From Lactococcus sp. dk101 (GTDB lineage Bacteria; Bacillota; Bacilli; Lactobacillales; Streptococcaceae), in NCBI RefSeq assembly GCF_009601055.1, contig NZ_WITI01000002.1, positions 1-64,000 of the forward strand: a DNA stretch of 64,000 nt, written 5' to 3'. Each line of letters opens with the position of its first letter. The stretch's first letter is position 1. The notes beneath the pieces were generated by a model that was given only the letters and a program-made list of their open reading frames with translations, was not told where the DNA came from and did no database searches. The translations under genes were made by a program, and so were the position numbers. Positions 37,483 through 46,200 of this stretch are shown piece after piece.

Positions 37483-37501
37483 AAATAGAAAACAATGAGA
37501 T

Positions 37502-37540
37502 AAAAGTTAGAGACAATAGGGTTTCTAACTTTTTATTTTT
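37502..37540 (+). terminator. Terminator after the dehydrogenase gene
   Basis: AAAAGTTAGA pairs with TCTAACTTTT, followed by TATTTTT. Confidence 0.8.
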
Positions 37541-37575
37541 AGAAAATATTTAGAAACTCCAACTGAATAAAATGC

Positions 37576-37637
37576 TTGACAAAGTTTTTTATTAGTGTAT
37601 AATTATACGTGTAATGAATAAAAAACGATTTTATTCA
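37576..37637 (+). promoter_or_regulatory. Promoter and leader hairpin of lipoprotein B
   Basis: TTGACA (37576-37581), 16-nt spacer, TATAAT (37598-37603). Right after the start site, TGAATAAAA (37615-37623) pairs perfectly with TTTTATTCA (37629-37637), a possible operator or mRNA hairpin. The box layout is the same as for lipoprotein A. Confidence 0.75.
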
Positions 37638-37669
37638 TCAAATAATGAAAAATATATAGAGGAAAAACC

Positions 37670-38482
37670 ATGAAAAATTTGAAAAAAATGATGTTGGGTC
37701 TTGTTGGTCTGGCTGCTGTGGCGACACTTGCTGCTTGCGGAAGTTCCAACAGCGACTCCGTTAAGAAAATTGAAGATAAAGGGACTTTGGTTTTGGCTGT
37801 CAGCCCTGACTATCCTCCATTTGAATATCAAACCATTAAAAATGGTAAAAACACTGTGGTTGGTGTCGATATTGACTTGGCAAATGCCATTGCAAAAAAA
37901 TTGAATGTTAAACTTAAAATCAGTGCAATGGATTTCAACAATGTCTTGACGAGCTTGTCACAAGGCAAGGCAGACATTGCTATCTCAGGAATTTCAGCAA
38001 CTTCAAAACGTAAAGAAGCATTTGATTTCTCAAATGTTTACTATGATGCCAACAATGTGGTTGTCGTGAAAAAATCTGATTTGAATAAATACAAATCATT
38101 GTCAGACTTTAAAAACTTGAAATTGGCTGCTCAAAAAGGCTCAACTCAAGAAACTGCTGTAACATCGCAAATCACAGGTTCAACACTCGTTTCTCTCACT
38201 TCAACAGGTGACGAAATCAATGAAGTCAAAGGCGGAATGGTTGCCGGTGCAGTCTTGGAAGACATGATTGCTAAGAGCTATGTGGCAGCAAACTCTGACC
38301 TTGCCATTGCCAATGTTGATTTGCCAAACTTGAAAGATAATCCTGGTATGGCTGTCGCTGTGCCTAAAGGCTCAACTGAACTCACTGATAAAATCAATGA
38401 AGTTATCAAAGAAATGAAATCAAGCGGCGAATTGGAAAAAATTATCCAAGAAAACTACGCTGCGTCACAAAAAGCAAACTAA
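37670..38482 (+). CDS. Amino-acid ABC transporter substrate-binding lipoprotein B
   Basis: A 270-residue lipoprotein (lipobox LAAC, Cys23) paralogous to the product at 34239: both have LVGLAAVATLAACG-type leaders, ADISGIS-type hinge and AAQKGS. The binding-pocket segments differ (SPDYPPFEYQ, ISATSKRKEAFDFS), so it may bind a different amino acid. It is also without neighbouring permease or ATPase. AGAGGAAAAACC precedes ATG 37670. A strong terminator made of the TGTCAG palindrome follows. Confidence 0.92.
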   Translation: MKNLKKMMLGLVGLAAVATLAACGSSNSDSVKKIEDKGTLVLAVSPDYPPFEYQTIKNGKNTVVGVDIDLANAIAKKLNVKLKISAMDFNNVLTSLSQGKADIAISGISATSKRKEAFDFSNVYYDANNVVVVKKSDLNKYKSLSDFKNLKLAAQKGSTQETAVTSQITGSTLVSLTSTGDEINEVKGGMVAGAVLEDMIAKSYVAANSDLAIANVDLPNLKDNPGMAVAVPKGSTELTDKINEVIKEMKSSGELEKIIQENYAASQKAN

Positions 38483-38487
38483 TCATA

Positions 38488-38516
38488 AAAAACCTGTCAG
38501 TGCTGACAGGTTTTTT
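38488..38516 (+). terminator. Terminator after lipoprotein B
   Basis: AAAACCTGTCAG-TG-CTGACAGGTTTTTTT; the stem is an exact palindrome copy with extra paired bases. Confidence 0.92.
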
Positions 38517-38575
38517 TGCGTTTAAAAAAGCAAGAAGAGCTTGGTAAAAAAGAGCATTTTCTTGCTCTTGTACTG

Positions 38576-38776
38576 TTAAAGTTTTTTTAACTCTTTTTCA
38601 ATTTTTTGGAGCAGATTGTTTTCTTTGCCACAAGAAGTACATTTCCAAGAAGAAGCGCTGTGATCAAATTTGTCCTGCGGGTTAAGGTGTGACTGACATG
38701 AGTCACAGTAGAAATCATATTCCAAAGTGTTTTCTTCAAGTGGATCAATGCCACCGATAAAGTCTGAAATTGCCAT
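38576..38776 (-). CDS. Small zinc-ribbon protein
   Basis: A 66-residue cytoplasmic protein with two CxxC pairs (CDSC and CTSC), a likely single zinc ribbon. GGAGGAAATAAAA precedes ATG 38776. The C-terminus is a short basic/acidic helix. No family function is known to me. It stands alone and converges on lipoprotein B. Confidence 0.75.
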   Translation of the reverse strand: MAISDFIGGIDPLEENTLEYDFYCDSCQSHLNPQDKFDHSASSWKCTSCGKENNLLQKIEKELKKL

Positions 38777-38982
38777 TTTTATTTCCTCCAATGTTAAGGT
38801 TGAGCAGCGTCTGTCTGTCAGAGCTGACGAAAACGTATTTATAAAAGATATATGTATTATAACAAAAATATTAGAATTTTTAAATTAAAAATTCTAAATA
38901 TTCAACTTAAATAAAAATCAAATCAATAAAATGACAAATCAAAAGCCTAAATGTAACTTAAAATCAATATACAGTAACTTAA

Positions 38983-39011
38983 TTGCAATCAAAATGAAAT
39001 TATGCTATTAT
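38983..39011 (+). promoter_or_regulatory. Promoter of the LPxTG protein
   Basis: TTGCAA, 17-nt spacer, TATTAT. The upstream 200 nt are AT-rich and hold a long palindrome (TTAGAATTTTTAA / TTAAAAATTCTAA, about 38869-38897) and a near-copy of the TGTCAG palindrome (38817). Confidence 0.6.
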
Positions 39012-39052
39012 TTAATTATCAAATAAAATCTAGTTTTGAAAGGATATAAAAA

Positions 39053-40852
39053 TTGAAAAAAAGTACATCACTCATCGCATTAGGCATTCTATTATGCTCA
39101 CAAGCCTTGCCAATCGTTGCTTATGCCGATTCAATCAGTCAGTCAGAAAACGAGAATAAAGCTTCTGTAAATACGGGGGTGGTATCTGGTAGTAATCAAT
39201 CCACAGACGCACTAATTGAATATTGGTCTGACAATCAGACAGTGTCAACAAAACGTGACTTGAAAAATGTTACAATTGCCAATAAAGATTTAGTTTTTGA
39301 GAAAAAAATTGTTATCAATCCTCTAGCAACAAACACTTTATTTAGCATGACCTTTACGGTTCCCACACCGGGAACAACGACGATCAATGGTGACATTTAT
39401 AACGCTACCGTAAATTTGACCAAAAAAGTGAATCCATATTTCAGGATGACGAACGTGACGCCATTTATCGTCAATCCTAATTTTTACATTACCAGTTGGG
39501 GCGGGCCAACGGTTGCACAAGATAACTATGTTTGGGATGAATCAATCATGGCATGGCGTATGCCAAATCCAATGCATGATGTCAATGCTAACGTCATTGA
39601 TACAACAACTGCACTGAATGGAACATCAGGAATTAAATTGTATATGACAGGTGATTCGACAGGATTTTTACCGCTTTCGGAGCTACGAAATGATCCAACA
39701 TTGGAAGAAAGCAGGCCTGTTATTTTCTTTGATGATGTAGAAAAAATGTCTGATAATGAAACGAGTACAGCAAAATTTAATATCTTCCAAGAACGCCTTT
39801 ACTCTGAGTCAGGATACTGGCATAACTGGGGAATTGGAGTTCTTTCAAGTGTGACCTATGACTTTGATGGCACGATTTCAGGGTCTAATCCAGAACCACA
39901 AACTGGCCTTACTTTAGGTGATACAGCTCAATTTTCTTCAACGGTAACGCTTGATGCGCCTGCCATGATTAGCGCAGATACGGTTTGGCAAGTGAGTACA
40001 GATGACGGAGTTACTTACACTGATATAGAAGAGTCAGCATTGAACTCAAACGGTGAAAAAGAACTTGAAAGCACACTCTCATTTGAGCCCACCTTGCAAG
40101 AGCATGGCAATCTTTATCGTTTGAAAATCACTCCAAATGGAGCGACAGATTCAGAACCATTTTATACAGAATCTGCTGTTCTTACCCTTGATGAGAGCCA
40201 TTTAAATTATTCAGTTGACTACGAACTTGACGGTGGCGTCAATCATACAGATAATCCTACCACTTATAAATATGGTGTTGGGGTAGTAGAAATCAAAGAT
40301 CCAACGAAAGCAGGATATGATTTCCTTGGTTGGTATGATTCAGAAAATCAACCTATTCAAGCCATTTCAAAAACGGATAGTGGTGATAAAACACTCTATG
40401 CCAAATGGCAAAAAACTGAAAATGGCAGTGTGAATGTTCACTATCTGGATGAAGATGGATTGGAAATTGCTGATACAGTGACTTTGACTGGTGAAGTAGG
40501 CGAACGTTTTGAGACTGAACAAAAAGAAATTTTAGGCTATAGCTTCAAATCCATTGAAGGAGAAGCGTCTGGTAACTTTAAATCAGATTCTCAAAACATC
40601 AGCTATATCTATACAAAAGATGATGAAGCAGTAATTAATCCACCAGAAGAAAAGCAAGATAATGATGCTTCGGGTAAAAAATCGGAAGCTAAAAAGACAA
40701 ATTCGGCTACAGATAAGAATGTACAAAAACTCCCTGTAACGGGGGAAGAAAATTCAATTTCTCCTTTATTTATGGGAATCATGCTGATTGTATTAGGGAC
40801 TTCCATCTTTGCTTATCGAAAAAAAGTGAAAACTTCGTCAAATAACAATTAA
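39053..40852 (+). CDS. LPxTG cell-wall adhesin with InlB-type and MucBP repeats
   Basis: A 599-residue surface protein from TTG 39053 (AAAGGATATAAAAA). Signal peptide ends near VAYA-D. Residues 60-285 form an unclassified globular head. A bacterial Ig-like segment (near 295-380) is followed by an InlB/Listeria-Bacteroides repeat (YELDGG...FLGWYDSE...LYAKW, near 383-463) and a MucBP domain (VNVHYLDEDGLEI, near 466-525). The wall sorting signal is LPVTG plus a hydrophobic helix and basic tail, so sortase A should attach it to peptidoglycan. MucBP modules are linked to mucus binding. Monocistronic. Confidence 0.93.
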   Translation: MKKSTSLIALGILLCSQALPIVAYADSISQSENENKASVNTGVVSGSNQSTDALIEYWSDNQTVSTKRDLKNVTIANKDLVFEKKIVINPLATNTLFSMTFTVPTPGTTTINGDIYNATVNLTKKVNPYFRMTNVTPFIVNPNFYITSWGGPTVAQDNYVWDESIMAWRMPNPMHDVNANVIDTTTALNGTSGIKLYMTGDSTGFLPLSELRNDPTLEESRPVIFFDDVEKMSDNETSTAKFNIFQERLYSESGYWHNWGIGVLSSVTYDFDGTISGSNPEPQTGLTLGDTAQFSSTVTLDAPAMISADTVWQVSTDDGVTYTDIEESALNSNGEKELESTLSFEPTLQEHGNLYRLKITPNGATDSEPFYTESAVLTLDESHLNYSVDYELDGGVNHTDNPTTYKYGVGVVEIKDPTKAGYDFLGWYDSENQPIQAISKTDSGDKTLYAKWQKTENGSVNVHYLDEDGLEIADTVTLTGEVGERFETEQKEILGYSFKSIEGEASGNFKSDSQNISYIYTKDDEAVINPPEEKQDNDASGKKSEAKKTNSATDKNVQKLPVTGEENSISPLFMGIMLIVLGTSIFAYRKKVKTSSNNN

Positions 40853-40859
40853 AAATAAA

Positions 40860-40891
40860 GAAAAGACAGGGTGAAGCCCCGTCTTTTTTTG
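40860..40891 (+). terminator. Terminator of the LPxTG gene
   Basis: AAAAGACAGGG pairs with CCCGTCTTTT, followed by T. Confidence 0.88.
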
Positions 40892-40993
40892 GCTGAAAAA
40901 TGAAGATCTTTGTGAATAAAAAATAATTGGATTATTGAAAATGAATGAGGACTTAGGTTTGAACGAAAAGTTTGTGAAAAATCAATCAAACTC

Positions 40994-41022
40994 TTGACAG
41001 AATCCGTTTGATGGGCTATAAT
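40994..41022 (+). promoter_or_regulatory. Promoter of the CoA-disulfide reductase gene
   Basis: Perfect TTGACA (40994-40999), 17-nt spacer, perfect TATAAT (41017-41022). Confidence 0.85.
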
Positions 41023-41033
41023 ATGATTGTTTA

Positions 41034-41049
41034 ATACCCATAGGGGTAT
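41034..41049 (+). promoter_or_regulatory. CstR/CsoR-type operator
   Basis: ATACCC-ATAG-GGGTAT, an inverted repeat with C/G tracts as bound by CsoR-family repressors, lies just after the transcription start. The downstream gene at 43580 encodes such a repressor, which suggests autoregulation in response to persulfide. Confidence 0.8.
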
Positions 41050-41067
41050 AAAAAGAAGGAATAAAAA

Positions 41068-43533
41068 ATGGCTAAAAAAATTGTAATTATTGGTGGCGTC
41101 GCGGGTGGTTCGACTGCTGCAACACGTTTGCGTCGCTTGTCAGAAGAAGATGAAATTGTGCTTTTTGAAAAAGGCCCTTATATTTCGTTTGCCAACTGTG
41201 GTTTGCCATATCATGTGGGTGGGGTCATCAAAAATCGTGAGGATTTGCTCTTGCAGACGCCAGAGGGGATGGGTGCTCAGTATGGGCTTGACATTCGTGT
41301 GAAGAGCGAGGTGTTGGAAATCATGCCTGCCCAACATGCAGTGCGTGTAAAAAATCAGGTGACGGGCGAAACTTACGAAGAAGTTTACGATAAATTGATT
41401 ATTTCAACAGGCGCAAAGGCAATTTTACCAGCGATTGAAGGGCTTGATGAAGCCGATAATGTTTTTAGTCTGCGGAATATTCCGGATATGGACAAGGTGA
41501 AAGCTTACGTGGCATGACATGATGTGAAAACAGCGACGGTCATTGGCGGTGGTTTCATTGGTCTTGAAATGATGGAGAACTTGGTGGAGCTTGGCATTCA
41601 GGTGCAGTTGGTGGAAATGGCGCCTCAAGTCATGCCAAATCTGGATTTTGAACTGGCACAAATGCTGCATGCCCAAATCAATATGCATGGCGTTAAACTC
41701 TTGCTTGGCAATGGTTTGAAAGCATTTCACGAGGCCGGTCGTCAACTGGAATTGACCGACGGTCAGCTTCTTGAGACAGACATGACCATTTTGTCGATTG
41801 GGGTGCTTCCTGAAAATCGTTTGGCTAAAGCTGCCGAGATTGAACTTGGTTTTAAAGGAGCCATCAAGGTCAATCGTCAGATGGAAACCAGCCAAGCTGA
41901 TATTTATGCGATTGGCGATGTCATAGAGGTCGAAGATGCGGTATCTGGTCAACCAACTAATATTCCACTGGCTTGGCCAGCTAACCGTCAAGGACGTTTG
42001 GTCGCAGATGTTATCAATGGTTTGGCTGCTGAATATGTTGGCACACAGGGAACTTCTGTTGCTAAAATTTTTGAATTGACGGCAGCAGCAACGGGCAACA
42101 GCGAGCGTTTGTTGAAAATGCAAGGGCTAGATTACGATGTCATTCATATTCATCCCAATTCTCATGCGGGCTATTATCCAGGTGCTTCACCTATCGCATT
42201 GAAATTATTGTTTGCCAAAGATGGCAAGATTTTGGGTGCTCAAGCGGTTGGAACTGAGGGCGTTGAAAAGCGGATTGATGTGATTGCTACGGCCATGATA
42301 TTTGGTGCAAAGGCACCGGATTTGGCAGCGATTGAACTTTCTTATGCCCCTCCTTATTCGTCAGCCAAAGATCCAGTCAATATGCTAGGCTATACGGCAG
42401 ATAACATGATGCGTGGTAAAGTAGAGACTTTCCAATGGTCAGAAGTTGAAGATTTGAAAGCACAAAATGCTGTCTTTCTCGATGTGCGTGAAGATTTTGA
42501 ACTTGCGACAGGAAAAATTGATGGCAGTATCCAAATTCCTCTCAACCAGCTCCGTCAACGTTTGTCAGAGCTGACAAAAGATAAAACCATCTATGTTTAT
42601 TGTCAGGTTGGCGCTCGTGGTTACAATGCGTCACGGATTTTGATGCAGGCTGGTTTCAAAGTGAAAAATCTTGACGGTGGCTACAAGACTTATAAAAATG
42701 CGCATTATCAGTTGCGGGAAATCCAAATCAAAAAGATGCAACCAAAACTTGAACAAAATGTCCAAACAGTGCCAACTCCTGTTGGTGAAGCCCTTGAACT
42801 TGACGCTTGCGGTTTGCAATGCCCTGGCCCAATCTTGAAAGTCAAGGAAAATATGGATAAAATGGCAAACGGCCAACGTTTGAACGTGCAGGCGAGCGAT
42901 TTCGGCTTTTCAGCGGATATTGAAAATTGGTGTGCCAATACAGGAAATACATTGGTCGAAAATAAAATCGATGGCAATAAAGTAGTGGCTACGATTGTCA
43001 AAGGTAAAGAAAATCCAGATGCCGTCTTGTCAGAGTTGACAAAGATGTCAGAAGGCGTCATGCAACAGACCAAAGACGGTGCAACCATGGTGCTTTTCTC
43101 GGGCGATCTTGATAAAGCCTTAGCCAGCATGATTATCGCTTCGGGTGCGGCAGCTTATGGCAAGAAAGTTACCATTTTCTGTACCTTCTGGGGGCTGTCA
43201 TTGCTGAAGAAAAAGAAAATCAAAAAATCAGGCATGGCCAAATTGTTTGACATGATGCTTCCAAGTTCTGCCAATAAGATGCCAATTTCTCAAATGAACA
43301 TGGGCGGTATGGGTTCTGCTATGATTAAAGATATCATGAAGAAGAAGAATGTGGACAGTTTGCCTGATATGCTTGAGCAAGCACATCAATTAGGCGCTAA
43401 ATTTGTTGCTTGTACAATGAGTATGGATTTGATGGGCATTGAAAAAGAGGAACTCTTTGACTGGGTTGAGTTTGGCGGAGTTGCCACATTTATCGGCGAT
43501 AGCGAGCAAGCCAATATGCAACTTTTCATATAA
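41068..43533 (+). pseudogene. CoA-disulfide reductase-rhodanese-TusA-DsrE fusion, interrupted by one stop
   Basis: One frame of 822 codons runs through except for TGA 41515-41517 (YVA, stop, HDVKTATVIGGG). A single change from CGA (Arg) would explain it. Domains: FAD/NAD(P) disulfide reductase with the redox Cys in SFANCGLPYH (residue 43), a rhodanese with CQVGARG (near 512-518), a TusA unit with CGLQCPGP and a DsrE-like C-terminus. Such multi-domain CoADR-Rhd proteins handle coenzyme A persulfides and shuttle sulfane sulfur. As read, the first part (149 residues) lacks the second half of its FAD domain, and a restart at GTG 41524 would give the remaining 669 residues without the redox Cys. 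Confidence 0.85.
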
Positions 43534-43579
43534 GCCAATGAAGCTTTATTCTAAGTCATAAAAAGTGTATAATAATTGT

Positions 43580-43834
43580 ATGATAAATTATGATAAAAAG
43601 ATGAAAAACCGACTCAATCGTGCGACAGGTCAGCTTCAAGGTGTCTTACGGATGATGGAGGATGACAAGGAGTGCGTGGATGTTATCACGCAACTTTCTG
43701 CTGTTCGTTCCAGCATTGATACGCTCATTGGTGTGATTGTTGCCGAGAATCTCAAGGCTTGCCTGCTCGATCAAGAAATGGAAGACAAAGAAGAAAAAAT
43801 CGAACAAGCCATCAAAATGATTAGAAAAAAATAA
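43580..43834 (+). CDS. CsoR-family repressor, CstR type
   Basis: An 84-residue all-helical DUF156 repressor. The two thiolate positions are kept (Cys in DDKECVDV and Cys in NLKACLL). The copper-binding His of true CsoR (DHLRHC) is Asn here, which points to a CstR-like persulfide sensor. This agrees with the neighbouring sulfur-transfer gene and the operator at 41034. ATG 43580 lies about 6 nt after a TATAAT (43568-43573), so it could be read from a leaderless mRNA as well as from the long transcript. ATG 43601 is an alternative start. Confidence 0.88.
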   Translation: MINYDKKMKNRLNRATGQLQGVLRMMEDDKECVDVITQLSAVRSSIDTLIGVIVAENLKACLLDQEMEDKEEKIEQAIKMIRKK

Positions 43835-43862
43835 GTTTGTCAGGAATGACAGGCTTATTTTT
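43829..43862 (+). terminator. Terminator after the CstR gene
   Basis: AAATAAG plus GTCA pair with TGAC plus CTTATTT, followed by T. Confidence 0.75.
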
Positions 43863-43907
43863 AAAAAGAATTTCTGAATTTTATCTAGAAAAATCAGGAG
43901 AAAGAAG

Positions 43908-44643
43908 ATGAAAAAACCAATCATCGCAATCACAGCAGACAACTTGACGGAGCCGTCTGAGGTGATTAACCTCAATTTTGCTTCTTTTGCGCCACGAGAT
44001 TTGAAAGAAGCGGTCATCAACGCGGGTGGCGTTCCCATTATTTTGCCATTTCCCGAAGATCCAGCCTTAGTCGAGCAAATGGTGGACGCTGTGTTACCTT
44101 TGTTTGACGGCTTGATTATTCCAGGCGGGCCGGATGTGGATCCACGTTTTTATGGTCAGACGCCGAAAGTTTATCTGGGTGCGACCAATTATTTGCGGGA
44201 TACTTACGAACTTGCCTTGCTCAAGAAAGCCGCTGCGCTCAAGAAGACTGGTTTTTGGGATTTGCCGAGGCTTGCAGCTGATGAACGTTGCTTTTGGTGG
44301 AGACATCTATCAAGATTTGCTAGCAGAAAATCCCAAAGCTAATCTTATCAAGCATGCACAGGCTGCTTTTGGTAGCTATCCGACACATGAGGTTCATTTT
44401 CCGATTTCGTCAGCGCTGACAGACATTTTTGGAGCGACTGCCTTTGTCAATTCGCGGCATCATCAGGCCATCAAAAAGCTGGCGACAGGTTTTCAAGTAC
44501 TTGCACAGGCTGATGACGATGTCATCGAGGCCATTTCTTCTACGGATGGCTTACTTACAGCGGTTCAATGGCACCCAGAAAACATGTGGCAGCATGATGA
44601 AAAACAGTTGGCTCTATTTGAGAATTTTATAAAGAAATGTTAA
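43908..44643 (+). pseudogene. Class I glutamine amidotransferase (PuuD-like), frameshifted
   Basis: The first frame (43908 to about 44246) gives the peptidase C26 start: KPIIAITAD, GLIIPGGPDVDP, YGQTP, TYELALLKKA. The second frame (from 44248) continues with FGICRGLQLMNVAFGG, which holds the catalytic Cys, and RHHQAIKKL and VQWHPE with the catalytic His. Removing one base near 44247 gives 735 nt, a perfect 244-residue protein. PuuD-type enzymes hydrolyse gamma-glutamyl amides. As read, translation stops at 44342 with only a scrambled tail, losing the active site. AGGAGAAAGAAG precedes ATG 43908. Confidence 0.87.
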
Positions 44644-44644
44644 A

Positions 44645-44676
44645 AAAACTTCTGTCAGTACTGACAGAAGTTTTAG
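44645..44676. terminator. Bidirectional terminator between puuD-like gene and fabZ
   Basis: AAAACTTCTGTCAG-TA-CTGACAGAAGTTTT, a fully symmetric hairpin built on an exact palindrome copy. Confidence 0.9.
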
Positions 44677-44677
44677 A

Positions 44678-45127
44678 TTATTTTGTTTGTTCAGCAGCTT
44701 CGTCAACGATGAAAGTAAATTCAGCGGTAGCAACTTTTTTGCCATCAACAAGTGCAGCAGCAGTAGCAACACCGACTTTTCCACGGAATTTTGTGATTTC
44801 AAATTCGAGTTTCATGACATCACCAGGAGTGACTTTTTGACGGAATTTGGCTTTGTCAATCCCACCGATATAAGCCATTTTTCCTTTGAATTCGTCTTTA
44901 GTCAAAATCAAAATTGAACCTGCTTGCGCGAGGGATTCCAAAATTAAGACACCTGGGAAAGTTGGATTTCCTGGGAAATGTCCGTTGAAAACTTGTTCAT
45001 TGATGGTTACATTTTTTGTTGCGACAATTTTATTTTCAGAAATTTCATCAACATAATCGATAAATAAAATTGGGTAGCGATTAGGGATGATTTCTGCGAC
45101 TTCTTGAGCGTTCATTACTCTGGTCAT
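44678..45127 (-). CDS. fabZ: 3-hydroxyacyl-ACP dehydratase FabZ
   Basis: A 149-residue hot-dog-fold dehydratase of fatty-acid elongation. The active site shows GHFPGNPTFPGVLILE with catalytic His and Glu. It is divergent from fabI, not in a long fab operon. Lactic cocci often have a second FabZ in the main operon, and an isolated FabZ next to FabI may act like the isomerising FabN of enterococci; sequence alone cannot decide. The start ATG 45127 has AAAGTGAG upstream. Confidence 0.92.
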   Translation of the reverse strand: MTRVMNAQEVAEIIPNRYPILFIDYVDEISENKIVATKNVTINEQVFNGHFPGNPTFPGVLILESLAQAGSILILTKDEFKGKMAYIGGIDKAKFRQKVTPGDVMKLEFEITKFRGKVGVATAAALVDGKKVATAEFTFIVDEAAEQTK

Positions 45128-45241
45128 AAGTTCTCACTTTCTGTGAAGCAAAGGACAAGACAAGTTCTGGAAGATTTTTCGTCGATTTTGGATTGAAAAA
45201 GACGATTGACCGATTGAAAAGCAACTTTTACAAACTTAGCC

Positions 45242-45300
45242 TTGACATTTTGTTTAATTTAATTTAAAATTTGATGTATAAAGTATTTTTATGTATCAAA
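45242..45300 (+). promoter_or_regulatory. fabI promoter with TTTGAT/ATCAAA inverted arms
   Basis: TTGACA (45242-45247), 17-nt spacer, TAAAAT (45265-45270). TTTGAT (45270-45275) and ATCAAA (45295-45300) flank the start region. They resemble halves of the FabT operator but are spaced too widely for a standard site. Confidence 0.6.
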
Positions 45301-45374
45301 CATTGTTCACATCTTATCTTACCAATAAAATGTGGCGCTGTCAATTTTTTATTTATCAGAAAAGGAATTATTTT

Positions 45375-46127
45375 ATGTTTTTAGAAGGAAAAAAAATCGT
45401 CATTATGGGCGTGGCAAATAACAAATCCATTGCTTGGGGCTGTGCTAAAGCGATGAAAGATCAAGGAGCAACCTTGATTTATACTTACCAAAATGAACGT
45501 ATGGAGAAACAACTGGCACGTTTGGCTCAAGAAGATGACTTGCTGGTGGAATGCGATGTGGCTTCTGATGAGTCAATTCGCCGTGCTTTTTCAACGATTG
45601 AAACACGCGTCGGAAAAATCGACGGACTGCTTCATGCGATTGCTTATTCTAAAAAAGAAGAATTGGGTGGCAATATCTCTGATGTTTCTCGTGATGGGTA
45701 TGCCCTTGCGCAAGACGTTTCAGCTTTTTCATTGCTTGCAGTATCAAAAGCGGCAAAACCTTTGTTCAATAAGGGGGCAGGAATTGTTACATTGACTTAT
45801 ATGGGTTCTGAACGTGCCATTCCTAACTACAATGTCATGGGAATTGCTAAAGCAGCACTCGAAGCTTCAGTTCGTTATATGGCTGTCGAATTCGGTCAAG
45901 TTGGCGTTCATGTCAATGCCATTTCTGCTGGTGCCATTAAGACACTTGCCGTATCAGGAGTTTCAGGATACAAAGATTTGATTAAAGAATCAGATAGTCG
46001 TACCATTGATGGCCAAGGTGTAACCATCGAAGAAGTCGGAAATATGGCTGCCTTTCTTATCTCACCACTCGCGTCAGGCGTCGTTGGTGATGTGATTTAT
46101 GTGGATAAAGGGGTTCATTTGACATAA
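45375..46127 (+). CDS. fabI: Enoyl-ACP reductase FabI
   Basis: A 250-residue short-chain dehydrogenase that performs the last reduction of each fatty-acid cycle, the target of triclosan. It has GVANNKSIAWG for the nucleotide, the first Tyr in IAYSKKEEL, and the catalytic Tyr-Lys pair in TYMGSERAIPNYNVMGIAKAALE. ATG 45375 has AAAGGAATTATTTT upstream; the longer in-frame ATG at 45291 lies in the promoter leader and lacks a site. Confidence 0.95.
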   Translation: MFLEGKKIVIMGVANNKSIAWGCAKAMKDQGATLIYTYQNERMEKQLARLAQEDDLLVECDVASDESIRRAFSTIETRVGKIDGLLHAIAYSKKEELGGNISDVSRDGYALAQDVSAFSLLAVSKAAKPLFNKGAGIVTLTYMGSERAIPNYNVMGIAKAALEASVRYMAVEFGQVGVHVNAISAGAIKTLAVSGVSGYKDLIKESDSRTIDGQGVTIEEVGNMAAFLISPLASGVVGDVIYVDKGVHLT

Positions 46128-46130
46128 GAA

Positions 46131-46199
46131 AAAAAGCTGATTTCAGCTTTTTTTTATTTTCAACACAAAAAAACACTGTCAGAGCTGACAGCGTTTTTG
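46131..46199. terminator. Paired terminators between fabI and yidC
   Basis: AAAGCTGA/TCAGCTTT plus T8 ends fabI (46131-46155). An exact palindrome copy (46177-46190) flanked by A and T runs ends yidC on the other strand. Confidence 0.85.
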
Positions 46200-46200
46200 T

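Noticed and set aside
39053-40852. LPxTG protein as part of the WxL cluster
   Set aside because: Although LPxTG genes often sit in WxL clusters, this one lies 9 kb away behind lox, uvrB and hisC with its own promoter and terminator.
41425-42123. 232-codon minus-strand frame opposite the CoA-disulfide reductase gene
   Set aside because: It is a shadow of the conserved FAD-domain coding strand; no start signal and a low-complexity His/Gln/Phe composition.
45270-45300. FabT operator at fabI
   Set aside because: TTTGAT and ATCAAA arms are present but separated by 19 nt, too far for the compact FabT palindrome; kept only as part of the promoter note.
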